From the NCBI GenBank assembly GCA_964343195.1, contig CAYFIR010000077.1, positions 1 to 31,585 on the forward strand: 31,585 nt of DNA, read 5' to 3'. Under the pieces are notes generated by a model. That model saw only the letters and a list, made by a program, of their open reading frames with translations. It was not told the origin of the DNA and ran no database searches. Of this stretch, positions 15,018-26,700 are shown in pieces. This DNA comes from CAYVAP01 sp964343195 (lineage in GTDB: Bacteria; Bacteroidota; Bacteroidia; J057). A program made the translations under genes and the position numbers. Numbering within the stretch: the stretch's first letter is position 1; each line of letters begins with the position of its first letter.

Positions 15018-18000
15018 CTATTCGATGCGAAGCTTCCGAACAACTACCTGTTCATCCGCTACAATTTTCACCAGATAGAGCCCTTCGGCCAGGTCATCGG
15101 CCACCATGCGGTGCTCTACGCGGCCAAACTGCACACCCAGATCGTCGCTCATGATCACCCGTCCACGTGGATCAAGTAACTCGATGTGTAGATCTGCCTG
15201 TTCCACCAAATCCAGGCTGACGGTGAAGGCCCCGTCAGTTGGGTTGGGGTACATGCGCAGGCTTTGCTCGCTCAGCACACCTGCCAGGCCAGTGTTCTGG
15301 AGATTCAGGGTCAAAGTCGAAGTGTCGCTGCCGCACACGTTGTATGCAACCATCGTCACCTCATATTGCCCAGTAAATTCGAAGTCTATCGTGGTGTCTC
15401 CCGCTGCCGTGGCTCCATTGCTGAAGGTAAACAGAACGGAGTCCGCATTGGCGGCGACGCTCACAAACTCTACCGTCACTCCGTTGGAGTCCGGTACAAT
15501 CGTCGCGTTGAAATCCGCCACGGGGAATGCACAGGTAATTGTCACCACAAGCTCTGTTGTATCGTTCCCACAGAAGCCATAGGCAATCTGCTGTACGGTG
15601 TAGGTTCCGGTATCTGCATAGGTATGAAGCGGACTGGCCATGGTGCTGGTTGCTCCGTCTCCGAAGCGATACAGCACACTATCTGCATTTTCTGAAGAGT
15701 CGGCAAAGGAAGCGAACAGATTGCCGGTTCCTGCGACACCAAATCCAGCAGAGGTCAACGGATTGGGCTCGACGGTAATTTCGAGCAGATCCGATGCACA
15801 CCCACCATCTCCCGTAGCAATTCGCTGCAGGTAGAAAGTTGTGGCCTCTGTCAGCGTATCTGTGGTGTAGCTCAACCCGGTGCCCAGCTGAGTGGTTGCA
15901 TCACTGGCGTACCAGGCAAAATCCGTATCCGAATACAGGGTATCATTTGCCATTAGCATTACCTGCTCCCCTACACATACCTCGGGAATCATCATGATCT
16001 CAGGCGGCGCCACGCTCTGATAGAAGGTAGTCGCCGTCAGGGTATCATTGGTCAGGTCCTGGTCATTGGCCAGGTTAAGGACCACGGTGAAATCAAACGT
16101 CCCTCCTTCGTAGGTGTCAAATGGACCGAAGGTAAGCGTATCAGACTCTCCCAGCCCCAAAGTACCATTGTAAGTGGCCGACAGATTGGTGGTTCCATCA
16201 GGTCCCATGATTTCAACGTCTACCACCGGGTCTGTGAGATCTGGCACCGCCAGATTGCTGATGATCACCTGGCCCATGGTCATGGAGTCACCACAAACGG
16301 GAGAGGCCGGCTCTATGAATGAGAGCAGTGCTCCATTGATGGAATCCCCCTGCTTGATAAGGATATTGTCAAGGAATACGTCCACGTCCTCTGGGTCATT
16401 TGCTGTTCCTTCAGTAGCATAGAACCCTACCAGGATGTCCTGCCCTGCAAAAGCTGAGAGGTTCACCTGCTCACTTTGTCCTGTGTTGCTGATCGTGGAA
16501 CTGGCGTCGTAGGTCTTAACCGATGTGTAAGTGGCTCCACAATCGGTGGATACCATCACCATCAGCCTGTCGTCAGACCCCAGCGAACCCGGGTCGGTAC
16601 TGGCAAAATCAGTCAGTGCCAGGTCATAGGTCAGAATGGTCAGCGCATCCGCTGTGAAACGGGGACTCACGATCCATTCGTCCTTGGAGCTGCTGTAGAT
16701 GTTCACCCTGGCAGCCGAGCCATTGGGGTGGTTCGCATCATTGGCAAAATCATCTTCTACCCAGCTGCTGCTGATGGTGGTATCAGGCGTTCCTTCGCCA
16801 TCCCCTTCATACCAACCAGGGAAGACGGTAGTCAGGTTAGAGCCTGTGTATCCGGTGAAGTCCACGGGCCCTACTGGAATTACCACGGTAGGCAACTGAG
16901 TGACGTCGATGGTCAGCGTATCATCATTTGCCGCTCCGTCGCCTGCGAGGGTAACATTGGCACTCAGGGTATAGGTGCCGGGCTGACTAAAGTCTATCAG
17001 GCTGCTGAATGTATAATCCAGCGTTCCAAAAATCGCCAGGTTACCCGAAGCAATGGTGTCGGTCAATGTCTGCGAACCAGTAGGTCCATCCACACTGGCG
17101 TTGACAAACAGGGTGTCGTTGCTTAGGTCAAGAGCTGCGCCAAGGTTGGCAATGCTTATCTGAATGGAATCCTGGGCAGGAAGACAGCCCATGCCGGAGT
17201 AAGCGGAAACGGCCTGCATGGCGACCTCTGTGCCTGATGGCTCTGCGATGCTCACATCGTCTATGGCGATGTCCCCATTTAGTCCGCCCCCATAAATTCC
17301 CACAAATGAGACCGAGATGGTGTCCCCCGCGAATGCACTCAGGTCAGCCAGAGCCCGCTTATAGGGTTCGTCATTGTCTCCCTGTTGTTCACCGGATATC
17401 ACAGATACCACCATGGACACACCCTGGAGATTGGTCACGACTGCGGCCAGTGTTCCCATATTGGAACCATACATGTGATAGTAAAACTCCAAAGCAGGAT
17501 TGGTGAGCGCCCCGAGGTCAATGCAGGTCGAAGTCAGGATAGCGGTATCTCCAGAAACTGAAGAGGCCTCAGTGTACATATAGTTCCCGGTGCCACCGTT
17601 GTCCCCGTCAGGGCCGGTGCTTGATGAGGGGGTAGAACCGTCATTGACAAACCAGGCAAATGGATCAGTACCATTGCGCTGCCAGTCTATGCCAAGCTCG
17701 CCGGGATTGGTCCCTCCGGTTGAGGGAACAAACGAATCGAAATCCTCTGTGTAGGGAGCCGTATAAAGTGGCAGGGCCACGACTTCTAGGGGTATTCCCA
17801 GTTCATCGTTGCTCGTATTCTGGTCATCTGCCAGGCTAACTGAAAGCTCGACGGTATAGGCACCCGAAGTGGTAAAGGGATAAACTATCGTCCCCACCAG
17901 GGTATCACCTGAGGCAATCCCTCCGCCTGTAACGGTATCCACGATCGTTACCATTCCGCCGGGACCGTCAAAATCCATGCTCACAAAGATGGTATCACTG

Positions 18001-20549
18001 CTCAGGTCCAGAGAGTCAGCGATGTTGCCTACCTGATAGGTGAAGACGCTGTCCATCAGGAAGTAACAGTTAACCTCTGGTCCTTCAATAGCCAGTGGGG
18101 TTACATCCTTACCGGTCGCTTCAAATATTGACAGGTCATCGATGCCCATGTCGCTGGTAAAGTCTGCTCCGCGGATCCCGAGAAATCCAACCCGGATCGT
18201 TTGCCCGGCATAGGTACTCAGATCAACGCTTTGATAGTTCCACGGGTCATCGGGTGCTTCATCAGTGTCCTGCTCTCCGGATATGGCAAATACCTGCGTA
18301 GAGTCTGTACTGGTGAAGATCCACACCTCCAGATCGCCCATGTCTGCCCCATACATATGATACCAGAAGCTCATTCCGGGATTGGAAAGTGCACTCAGAT
18401 CGATACAGGGAGATACGATGATGGCACTATCTCCGGTGCTTGCTCCGGTGGCTTCGGTGTAGATGTAATTGCCAGTTCCGGTAGTATGGTCCTGGCCTGG
18501 CCCTGTATTGGAAGACGAAGTAGCTCCGTCATCTACCTGCCAGACATAGTCTCCCCCAAGTTCCAGCCACCCGGCTCCATAACCAGTGGAAACGCTAAAT
18601 CCTGAGAAATCTTCCAGATATGGTGCGATTTGATTGGCAACCGTGATGCTGAGGGTAGTCGTGTCATTGCTATTGTCCCCATCATCTGGGTTCATGGTGT
18701 AAAAAGTCAGGTCGTACGTACCATTTACACTGAGGTCGGCTGCGGTTGTCAGGGTAAAAGTCTGGGTTGCCCCACTTGCGAGGGTACCCGAGTTGATCGT
18801 CCCTGAGAACGAGCCGGGAACGGGTCCTGCGATCTGCAGCACCCAGGAAACAGGGTCTGCACTAAAGTCCAGCGGGTCAATATTAAAATTCTCAATGGTT
18901 CCCTGAATGGTTTCATTGGCCCCGATGCAGAATCCAGTCAGGACATCCAGGTCAGTTGCCCCGACTTCGACTGAAGAAGGATTGGAAATCTGGATATTAT
19001 CCAGATAGACATTCATATCCTCATCGTCATTGAAGGTCCCGTCTGTCGCAAAGAAGGCCAAGATGATTTCCTGTCCGTCGTATGCACCAAGCTGGATGAT
19101 CTCCGTCTGGCCCAGGTTGCTCACATTTGAGGTAGAGTCATAGCGAATCAACGGAGTAAAGCTGTCTCCACAGTCGGTGGATACCAGAACCTCGAGGTAG
19201 TCATCTGACCCAAAGTTCAGGAAACTGCTTCCGGAGAAAGCGGTGATGCCCAGGTCAAAGCGCAGGAAGGTATTGGCTTCTGCCAGGAACTTGGGACTGA
19301 TCAGCCAGTCTTCCTGAAAATCGCTGTACAGGTTGATGCGGGCAGAGGTACCATTGGGATTGGTTCCATCATTCAGAAAGTCGTCATCATCCCAGCTGGA
19401 AGAACCGGAATCCGGTATACCAAATCCCTCAGCTTCGTACCAGCCTGTGGCGATGGTGGGAAGGTTGCTACCATTGTAAGTGGAAAAATCAATGCTGGGC
19501 AATGGCAGCGTTGCTCCTGCCGTGATGTTGGTGCTCACAGTCAGAGAGTCGTTGTTTATATCCACATCACCTGGTGCGGTTACGATACCGGTAACATCGT
19601 ATGAACCCGGAGTTGAAAGATCTGCGGTCCCAAGCGTGAAGGTATGCGTCACGGTATCTCCCGCATTCAGCGTCCCGGGGATATTTTCTACAAAAGTGGG
19701 AATGGCCCCATTGACCGAAAAGGTACCGATCATACCGGAAACGGATTGAGTACCGATGTTGACGACCTGTACGGTGACTGTACTGACGGGATCTGCGCAG
19801 CCATTATCTGCGAGAGAGGAAAGGCTCACGCTGGCCACCTTGGCGTCGACCCCCTGAGAAAGCGGGGTAAAAGCCCAGAAATTATTTCCACTGGCCCCAC
19901 TGCTGAAGCCATCAGTTTGGACGGCATTGTTATCCCCGACCACAAAGGTATTGATGTCATTCTGAAGGCCTACACGTTGTGGAGCGGTCAGGCCGGATGA
20001 ATATTCCATGTCCACCACATAGATGGCATTGGAAGTCTCTTCCAGTACCGCGGCAAAATAGGCAAACGAACCTGTCCCTATCTCCATCGAATACCATTTG
20101 ATCCAAAGCTGGCGGAACGGAGCCTGTCCAAAGACCTTCCACATAATCCGGTCTCCGGAGTTAGGTCCTCCTGTAGCGGTAGGAAAGTCATCCCAATACG
20201 CGGCTATGGACATATCCGGCAGAGTAGCCGCAGGCAGGGCAGCATCCAGGTCAGGTAGTACCGTGGTCGAAGTATCGAAGGTAATAAACCCGTTGGGGGC
20301 TGCCTTCAGGTAATCTACAGCTGTACCAAAAAATTCAAAGGAAAAGGGAATAGCCACCGTATCGCTGTAGGAATTCGTGGACTGGGGCCCGTTGTAGACC
20401 TCGTTCCATCCGGTTGTTTCGGTGTCTGAGGCCGTTACTCCTCCTGGGTTACCCTGACCACCAATATAGGTAGCCAGATATCCCTGTGAAAACCCATAGA
20501 ATGGGCTTATGAGGAGTACGAGCCACAACAAATGGGTAATTTTTCTCAT
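15018..20549 (-). CDS. Giant T9SS-secreted multidomain adhesin-like protein (1843 aa)
   Basis: The start is the ATG at 20547-20549, which opens a signal peptide (MRKITHLLWLVLLISPFYGF, then SQG). An ATG 51 nt upstream would precede it with polar residues. Residue numbers are from this start. The order is: N-terminal nidogen-like or lectin-like domain (about 24-230, with IPFSFEFFG), Ig/CARDB-like, cleaved-adhesin/choice-of-anchor domain (355-523), Ig, MAM-like (643-811, FWYHMYG and GIDDLSIFE), Ig, MAM-like (931-1103), Ig, second choice-of-anchor domain (1229-1399), Ig, Ig, two PKD-like domains (1600-1673 and 1678-1750) and a type-A T9SS sorting domain (about 1754-1843, MYPNPTDGAF, ending VRKLRIE). 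It is exported through T9SS and probably attached to the surface or released. An adhesion or matrix role is inferred. It is paralogous to the upstream gene. Confidence 0.9.
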   Translation of the reverse strand: MRKITHLLWLVLLISPFYGFSQGYLATYIGGQGNPGGVTASDTETTGWNEVYNGPQSTNSYSDTVAIPFSFEFFGTAVDYLKAAPNGFITFDTSTTVLPDLDAALPAATLPDMSIAAYWDDFPTATGGPNSGDRIMWKVFGQAPFRQLWIKWYSMEIGTGSFAYFAAVLEETSNAIYVVDMEYSSGLTAPQRVGLQNDINTFVVGDNNAVQTDGFSSGASGNNFWAFTPLSQGVDAKVASVSLSSLADNGCADPVSTVTVQVVNIGTQSVSGMIGTFSVNGAIPTFVENIPGTLNAGDTVTHTFTLGTADLSTPGSYDVTGIVTAPGDVDINNDSLTVSTNITAGATLPLPSIDFSTYNGSNLPTIATGWYEAEGFGIPDSGSSSWDDDDFLNDGTNPNGTSARINLYSDFQEDWLISPKFLAEANTFLRFDLGITAFSGSSFLNFGSDDYLEVLVSTDCGDSFTPLIRYDSTSNVSNLGQTEIIQLGAYDGQEIILAFFATDGTFNDDEDMNVYLDNIQISNPSSVEVGATDLDVLTGFCIGANETIQGTIENFNIDPLDFSADPVSWVLQIAGPVPGSFSGTINSGTLASGATQTFTLTTAADLSVNGTYDLTFYTMNPDDGDNSNDTTTLSITVANQIAPYLEDFSGFSVSTGYGAGWLELGGDYVWQVDDGATSSSNTGPGQDHTTGTGNYIYTEATGASTGDSAIIVSPCIDLSALSNPGMSFWYHMYGADMGDLEVWIFTSTDSTQVFAISGEQDTDEAPDDPWNYQSVDLSTYAGQTIRVGFLGIRGADFTSDMGIDDLSIFEATGKDVTPLAIEGPEVNCYFLMDSVFTYQVGNIADSLDLSSDTIFVSMDFDGPGGMVTIVDTVTGGGIASGDTLVGTIVYPFTTSGAYTVELSVSLADDQNTSNDELGIPLEVVALPLYTAPYTEDFDSFVPSTGGTNPGELGIDWQRNGTDPFAWFVNDGSTPSSSTGPDGDNGGTGNYMYTEASSVSGDTAILTSTCIDLGALTNPALEFYYHMYGSNMGTLAAVVTNLQGVSMVVSVISGEQQGDNDEPYKRALADLSAFAGDTISVSFVGIYGGGLNGDIAIDDVSIAEPSGTEVAMQAVSAYSGMGCLPAQDSIQISIANLGAALDLSNDTLFVNASVDGPTGSQTLTDTIASGNLAIFGTLDYTFSSLIDFSQPGTYTLSANVTLAGDGAANDDTLTIDVTQLPTVVIPVGPVDFTGYTGSNLTTVFPGWYEGDGEGTPDTTISSSWVEDDFANDANHPNGSAARVNIYSSSKDEWIVSPRFTADALTILTYDLALTDFASTDPGSLGSDDRLMVMVSTDCGATYTSVKTYDASSTISNTGQSEQVNLSAFAGQDILVGFYATEGTANDPEDVDVFLDNILIKQGDSINGALLSFIEPASPVCGDSMTMGQVIISNLAVPDLTDPVVDVEIMGPDGTTNLSATYNGTLGLGESDTLTFGPFDTYEGGTFDFTVVLNLANDQDLTNDTLTATTFYQSVAPPEIMMIPEVCVGEQVMLMANDTLYSDTDFAWYASDATTQLGTGLSYTTDTLTEATTFYLQRIATGDGGCASDLLEITVEPNPLTSAGFGVAGTGNLFASFADSSENADSVLYRFGDGATSTMASPLHTYADTGTYTVQQIAYGFCGNDTTELVVTITCAFPVADFNATIVPDSNGVTVEFVSVAANADSVLFTFSNGATAAGDTTIDFEFTGQYEVTMVAYNVCGSDTSTLTLNLQNTGLAGVLSEQSLRMYPNPTDGAFTVSLDLVEQADLHIELLDPRGRVIMSDDLGVQFGRVEHRMVADDLAEGLYLVKIVADEQVVVRKLRIE

Positions 20550-20598
20550 AGTGTTGCGGTTTGTAGTACTGTGATTGTCAAATAAAAAACTGCAATAC

Positions 20599-20629
20599 AT
20601 AAGCTAAGCAGATTGTGTCTCATGTCAAA
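20599..20629 (-). promoter_or_regulatory. Possible promoter for the 1843-residue T9SS gene
   Basis: On the minus strand, TTTG (20626-20629) is followed after 19 nt by TAGCTTAT (20599-20606). It has six of eight matches to TAnnTTTG with correct spacing. It lies between the terminator of the upstream giant gene and the ATG, where a promoter is required. The match is weak. Confidence 0.3.
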
Positions 20630-20640
20630 GACCACTTTTG

Positions 20641-20679
20641 CATAAAATAAGAAAGCGGCCCCAAAGGAGCCGCTTTCTT
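20641..20679 (-). terminator. Terminator of the 2374-residue T9SS gene
   Basis: A perfect 11-bp stem (20649-20659 with 20669-20679) has a 9-nt loop and is followed on the minus strand by a T-rich run (TTATTTTATG). It begins 38 bp after the stop codon. It is a textbook intrinsic terminator and shows that the two giant genes are probably separate transcription units. Confidence 0.88.
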
Positions 20680-20716
20680 TATAACGGGTAAGTTCTGTAG
20701 AGAACCCTTACGGGCA

Positions 20717-23700
20717 CTACTCTACCTGAAGCTTACGCATGATCATCTGATCACCTGCGATGATCTTGATCAGGTAAACGCCTTCGCTCAGGCGATCCTG
20801 AAGATCAAAGTGGTGCTTGAAGCTTCCTACACCTGCCTCGAAAGACTCCTGGTGCAGGCTGCGTCCGCGCATATCCACAACCTCTACGTCAAGTGAAGTA
20901 GCTTTCACCAGGTTCAGTCCCAGGTCAAACTCACCTTCGGTTGGGTTAGGATAGATGCTGATGCTTCCGCCTTCGATCAGGTCAAGACCAGTGTTCTGCA
21001 GGAATACCTCCTGGCAGCTCTGAACCTCACCACAGAGGTTGTAAGCCGTCATACAGAAGGTATAGGTTCCTGTAAACTCAAAGTCATAGGTGAAGTCGGT
21101 ATCGGTAGTGGTTACCCCGTTTCCGAAGTCAAACATAACTGAGTCAGCATTCTGAGCCTGGCTGATGAATCGTACGGTCACTCCATTGGAGTCAGGCACG
21201 ATCTCGATGTTGAAGTCAGCAACTGCAGCGGCACAGGTAATGGTCACCATCTCGGTAGTGGTGTCGTTGCCACAGAAGTGGTAAGCCACCTGCTGTACCA
21301 TGTACGTACCAGTGTCGGCGTACATGTGGGTCGCATTTGGATCGGTGCTGCTGTTACCATCTCCGAAGAGATACTTCACAGAGTCAGCCTTGGAAGCATT
21401 GCTGCTAACGGCTACAAACAGATCGCCAGTGCTATCTACTGTGAATCCACCTGATGCAGATACACAGGTAATGGTCACCTGGGTCTCGAAGGTATCGGTA
21501 CCACAGAAGCTGTAAGCCACCTGCTGTACCATGTAGGTACCGGTATCAGCGTAGTTGTAGATCGGGTTAGGATCGGTGCTGGAACCACCGTCACCGAAGA
21601 GGTACTTCACAGAGTCAGCGCCCATGGAAGTATCGCTCAGTGCAAGGTAAAGGTCACCAGTACTGTCTACAGAGAAGCCAGCCTGAGTCACAGAAGGCTC
21701 AAGTACAATCTCACGACGAGGACGATCACATGGATCAGAGGAGATCTTCCAGTCGTAGAAGAAGTAATAGTATCCACTAGAAGAACCAAGACCGTTGATG
21801 GTATTGGTTATTTCTACTGCACCACCACCCGTGTATGGGAAAGAAGCACCACCGCTGTTGCGGTAAGAACTTGGGATGGAGGAACCAGTCAGGTGCATTT
21901 GATAGTCAGTACCAGATGGGATCAGCGCTCCAATGAACAGAGTTGTATCCGTAGTGGTACCACCGAAGGTATAGGTAAACGGACCTGCAATAGGCGTACC
22001 TGAACCATCTTCGATGTTGATCTGAATATCACCAGCACCACCGGGGTAAAGGGTTACACTATCAAGGCTGAATGTCTGAAGAGCGTCGAATACCAAACCA
22101 TCTCCAAAGAAGGTGTACTGCGCACCAGAGCCAATGGTATTATCGGCTGGTCCTACAGAATAGGTCACATCCCCCAGTCCTACATAGTAGGTAGTAGGAG
22201 CAGTGATAGGAGGAGTCTGGAAGCTATCTCCAACGTACAGAGCAACACCACCAGTAGGCACATCGTACCACATGAATTCTGCGATCTCAGCCGTATCACC
22301 GATCAACAGCAGAGAATCACCAGGACAAAACTCCATCAGGCCTGTGACAGCCGGAGGTCCAGCGTTCAGGAAGGTCAGGGTATCCACGATGGTATCGTTG
22401 GCTACGACCTGATCACCTGCCAGCATAGCGATGGCCTTGATCTCATATTCACCACCGAAGTAGGTATCAAATGGACCGAAAGTCATAGATCCAATGTCAC
22501 CCAGCCCCAGAGGTCCAGGGAAGGTATCGTTGAATACGGTAACAGCTGTACCACTAAGTTCGGTAACAGTGATTTCCAGCGGCAGATTCTCCAGGGTGTC
22601 AACCCCCAGGTTCATGATGCTCAGTTCACCCATCATGGTAGAATCACCACAACCACCAGAGGCAGGAGCAGGACGGCCTACCAGAGCAGCGTCAAACTGG
22701 TTACCAGGAGCAACCATGATGTTGTCCAGGAAGATGTCGTTGTCTTCCGGATCATCAATCACACCCTCAGTAGCATAGAATGCTACCCGGATCTCCTGAC
22801 CGGCAAACTGACTCAGGTTGATAAACTCAGACTGTCCGGCAGGATCAACTGAGCTGGTGTTGTTGTACTCCTTCAGTGGCATATAGGTAGCACCACAATC
22901 CAGGCTGACCATTACCATCACCTTGTCATCAGACCCCAGGGTGGTAGCAGTTGTACCAGAGAATGGCGTGATGGCAATGTCATAAGAGAGGATGTCCAGA
23001 GGACCCGCTACGAATGGGGGAGCTACAATCCAGTCATCCTTGGCAGCGAGCCAAAGGTTGATCTTGGCAGCATCACCGTTCGGTCCACCGATTACGTTAC
23101 CGAAGTCGTCACTTACCCAGCTGGAAGTAGCCCCAACTTCTGGTACGATCTCTCCAAAGCCTTCATCCCATCCAGGATATACAGTTGACAGGTTGGAACC
23201 ATTGTAACCGATGAACTCAACAGGACCTACTGGTGTAGTTACAGTATCTACATTCAGATAGCTCACTGAGAGGACGTCGTTACCAGGCAGGCTGTCACCG
23301 CCCACCAGTAGAGCTGACAGGTCGATCTGGTAGTTACCAGCAGCACCCAGGTTAGCCAGTCCATTCAGCATCAGGGTCAGGGTGTCACCCACTCCAAGGA
23401 TACCGGTTGTAAGAGTCGTGTCAAATAACGCAGGACCGGTTACACCGCTCAGGTCGGCACTTACGACCAGGTTGGTAGTAGAGAAGTCAATCGCAGCACC
23501 CTGGCTTACTACCTGAACCTCTACCATCATGGTAGAATCCAGACAGCCGGGGCTGGCAGGAGACAGGATTGACAGAGCCGCAACGTCAACTGAAGTAGGA
23601 GGACCAACATATACATCGTCGATGGCCATGTCTGAGTTGGTGTCTGATCCTTTTACCCCGACAAACTCAATCTGGATGGTATCTCCAGCCCATGCAACCA

Positions 23701-26700
23701 GATTGGCAAAGGCGAATGCCCAAGGATCAAGGTCATCAGTCTGCTGCTGACCAGAGAGTGCCCATACAGTGGTACTCGTACCATCACCTTCAATTACATT
23801 GGCGATCAAAGTACCCATTCCGCTACCATACATATGATACCAGAACTCCAGTACAGGGTCAGTAGTAGCACTCAGGTCGATACAGGAACTCAGGAGGGTG
23901 GTTGAGTCGTTTGAAGAACCATAGCTACCTTCTGTATAGACATAGACACCAGCATTGGTTCCCAAAGTGTGGTCTACATTCGGACCACTCAAAGTGGTAC
24001 CAATTGCACCAGCGGCTGAAGACCAGTTGTACTGGGTTACAGGACCAGTCGGATCATTCACCCATGAGAAGGGAGTACCAGTACCCTGACCAGAGAACAA
24101 TCCGTCAGGAGTGAAGGTAGAGAAGTCCTCGCTGTAAGGTGCTGCATACAATGGCAGAGCCGTTACCAGGAATTCCGCTGCATCGTTGAATGGAATCGCA
24201 TCGTTGGCTACAGTGGTGTAAGCCTCCAGGTCAATGTATCCACCAGCAGAGAAGTCCGCCAGGGTAGTTACGGTGAAGACTACAGTATCACCAGCTGGGA
24301 TGGAGTCACCAGGCACAGTAGCTGTAAATGGAGCACCTGGCGTAGCAGGAGTTGTTTCCAGCGTGACGGTTACAGGGTTAACGGTCAGGTCAAGTGTTAC
24401 CTGCTCGTAGTTAACAACGGCCACGTCGATGGTCTGAGGAGTCAGCATACAGGCAGGAGCTGGTCCATAGACTTCGGCAACCCCTACATCGATACCAGTA
24501 GGCTGGTAAATCAGGATGTCGTCGATTGACATGTCACCACCGAAGCTGGATCCACGGATACCAGTGAAGTGGAGGTTGATGGTTTGTCCAGCGTATGGGG
24601 TCAGGTCAACTACCACACGGTTCCATGGATCAATGTCGGCTTCTGCCGTATCAATCTGACCGCTCTGTGAGAAGACCTGAGTCAGGTTACCAGATCCATC
24701 CTCGATCTCTACCTGGAAGTCACCCATGTCTGCACCAAACATGTGGTACCAGAACTCCAGACGTGGCATGGTCAGGGAGCCAAGGTCAATACATGGGCTG
24801 ATCAGACGGGCTGAGTCGCCAGAGGTACCAGAAGACGCCTCGGTGTACATATACAGTCCCTGACCAGGTACGCCAGTAGTGTGGTCCTGTCCGGGGCCTG
24901 TGTTTGAAGAACCGGTCGCGTCGGTATCAATCTGCCACTGGAAGGAACCAGTGTTTTCCTGGGTCCAGCCTGGGCCGAAGTCGTTGAGTGATGCAAAACC
25001 AGCTGTCGGATCTACAGGCTCAAAGTATGGAGCCGTAAACGATCCACTGGATACCACTGCATCGATGGTGTCATTCACCAGCAGGGCATCAGGGCCCATC
25101 TCAGCGTAGAATACAGTTGGGATCAAACCACCCTGGCTGTAGTCAGCAAAGAAGGTGTACTCAACAGTGTCACCAGGGTTCAGGGTAGTACCGCCCAGAG
25201 GAGCAGTTGTGATATCTACGGTCTGAAGTGGGAAACCGGCAACATCCAGGTTCAGCTTCAGGGTATCAGTTGACAGGTCGATAGGAGTGATACCATTGTG
25301 AACTACCGTTCCGATAACGGGCTCCGCATTGGTCATACAGCTATTGTCAACAGGCAGTTCAAGGTCAATCGCAGCAATATCAAATGGCTGAGCCTCGAAG
25401 ATGAAGATATCATCGATTGCGATGTCACCGGTAAAGGAAGTACCACGTGTACCAACGAAGGCAATCTTCACATTCTGACCAATGAAAGCACCCAGAGAAA
25501 TGGTGCGCTTCTGCCATGGATCAGAGCTGGCAGTCTGCTGCTCTCCTATGATGCTATCGACAGCGAAGGTATCCACATCAGTCCATACCTGCACATCGAG
25601 CCGACCAGTGGTAGCCCCATACATGTGGTACCAATACTCCATGATGATCTGGGGAGCAGAAGCACTCAGGTCCAGACATGGGGAACGAAGGATACTGAAG
25701 TCTCCAGTCGTACCACCAGAAGTCTCCAGATATACATACTGCCCCGTAGCTGTACCAGAAGTGTGGTCTACTTCAGGACCCGTGCTACCAGAAGAAGTGG
25801 TTCCGATGTCCACCTGCCAGGTTGGGGCAGAAGTGGTACTGCGAGACCAACCAGAAGCAAAAGTGGTCAGGGGAGAGAAACCAGTTTCAAAGTCCTCTAC
25901 GATCGGCAGAGAAACTACTGGAATTACCTCAATCGGCTCATTGGTTGTATCATTTGCCGCCAGTCCATCAGGGTTGGCTCCCAGCAAAGATGTCCATGCC
26001 TTCACGTTAAATACCCCTGGAGTTGAGAGGTCAACGTTTGGAGAAACCGGAATGGTAACGGTAGCTCCCGGAGGCACTGGTGCTCCAGAGTTATAGCTAA
26101 AGTTATAGGTAGTACCATCGATTTCTACGGTAACGTCAAATGGGTCAGTAGAAGGATCGATGGTGCTGGTACCAAAGTTGGTTACGTCTACAACCGCAAA
26201 GCCCTGTGGAGTCGCACAGAACTCACCCTCAGGAAGGATGATGTCTGACACACCCAGGTCAAAAGGAGGCTGGTTGTAAAGGAGAATGTTGTCGATGAAG
26301 AGATCAACATCTTCTGGGTCATTCACCGTACCATCAGTCGCGAAAAACGCCACGATGACATCCTGACCAGCGAAGCCTGCAAGGCTGTAGGTCTCGTTCT
26401 GACCAATATTGCTGATAGGAGTGGTGCTATTATAGGTATTGATGGGAGAGAAGCTGCCGCCACAGTCAGTAGAGACCATCACCTGGAAGCGGTCATCAGA
26501 CCCCATGGTACCAGGGTTGGTATTGGCGAAAGCAGTCATAGCCAGATCAAAGCTCAATACAGAGTTGCTCTGAGCAGTGAACTTGGGACCTACAATCCAG
26601 CCGGTACGGTTGGTAGCATACAGGTTGATCTTGGCAGCGTCGTCATTGGGACCACCTACAACATTTCCGAAGTCGTCTCGGACCCAATAGGAGTTATTGC

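Noticed and set aside
16476..17126. A 216-codon plus-strand open frame inside the shorter giant gene
   Set aside because: It is antisense to a choice-of-anchor domain and Ig domain with strong homology to the paralog. Its own composition is not protein-like.
25298..26096. Two overlapping plus-strand open frames of 242 and 204 codons within the longer giant gene
   Set aside because: They lie fully antisense to clear MAM and Ig domains. Their proteins show no hydrophobic, catalytic or fold signature, and long antisense frames are expected opposite this biased codon use.
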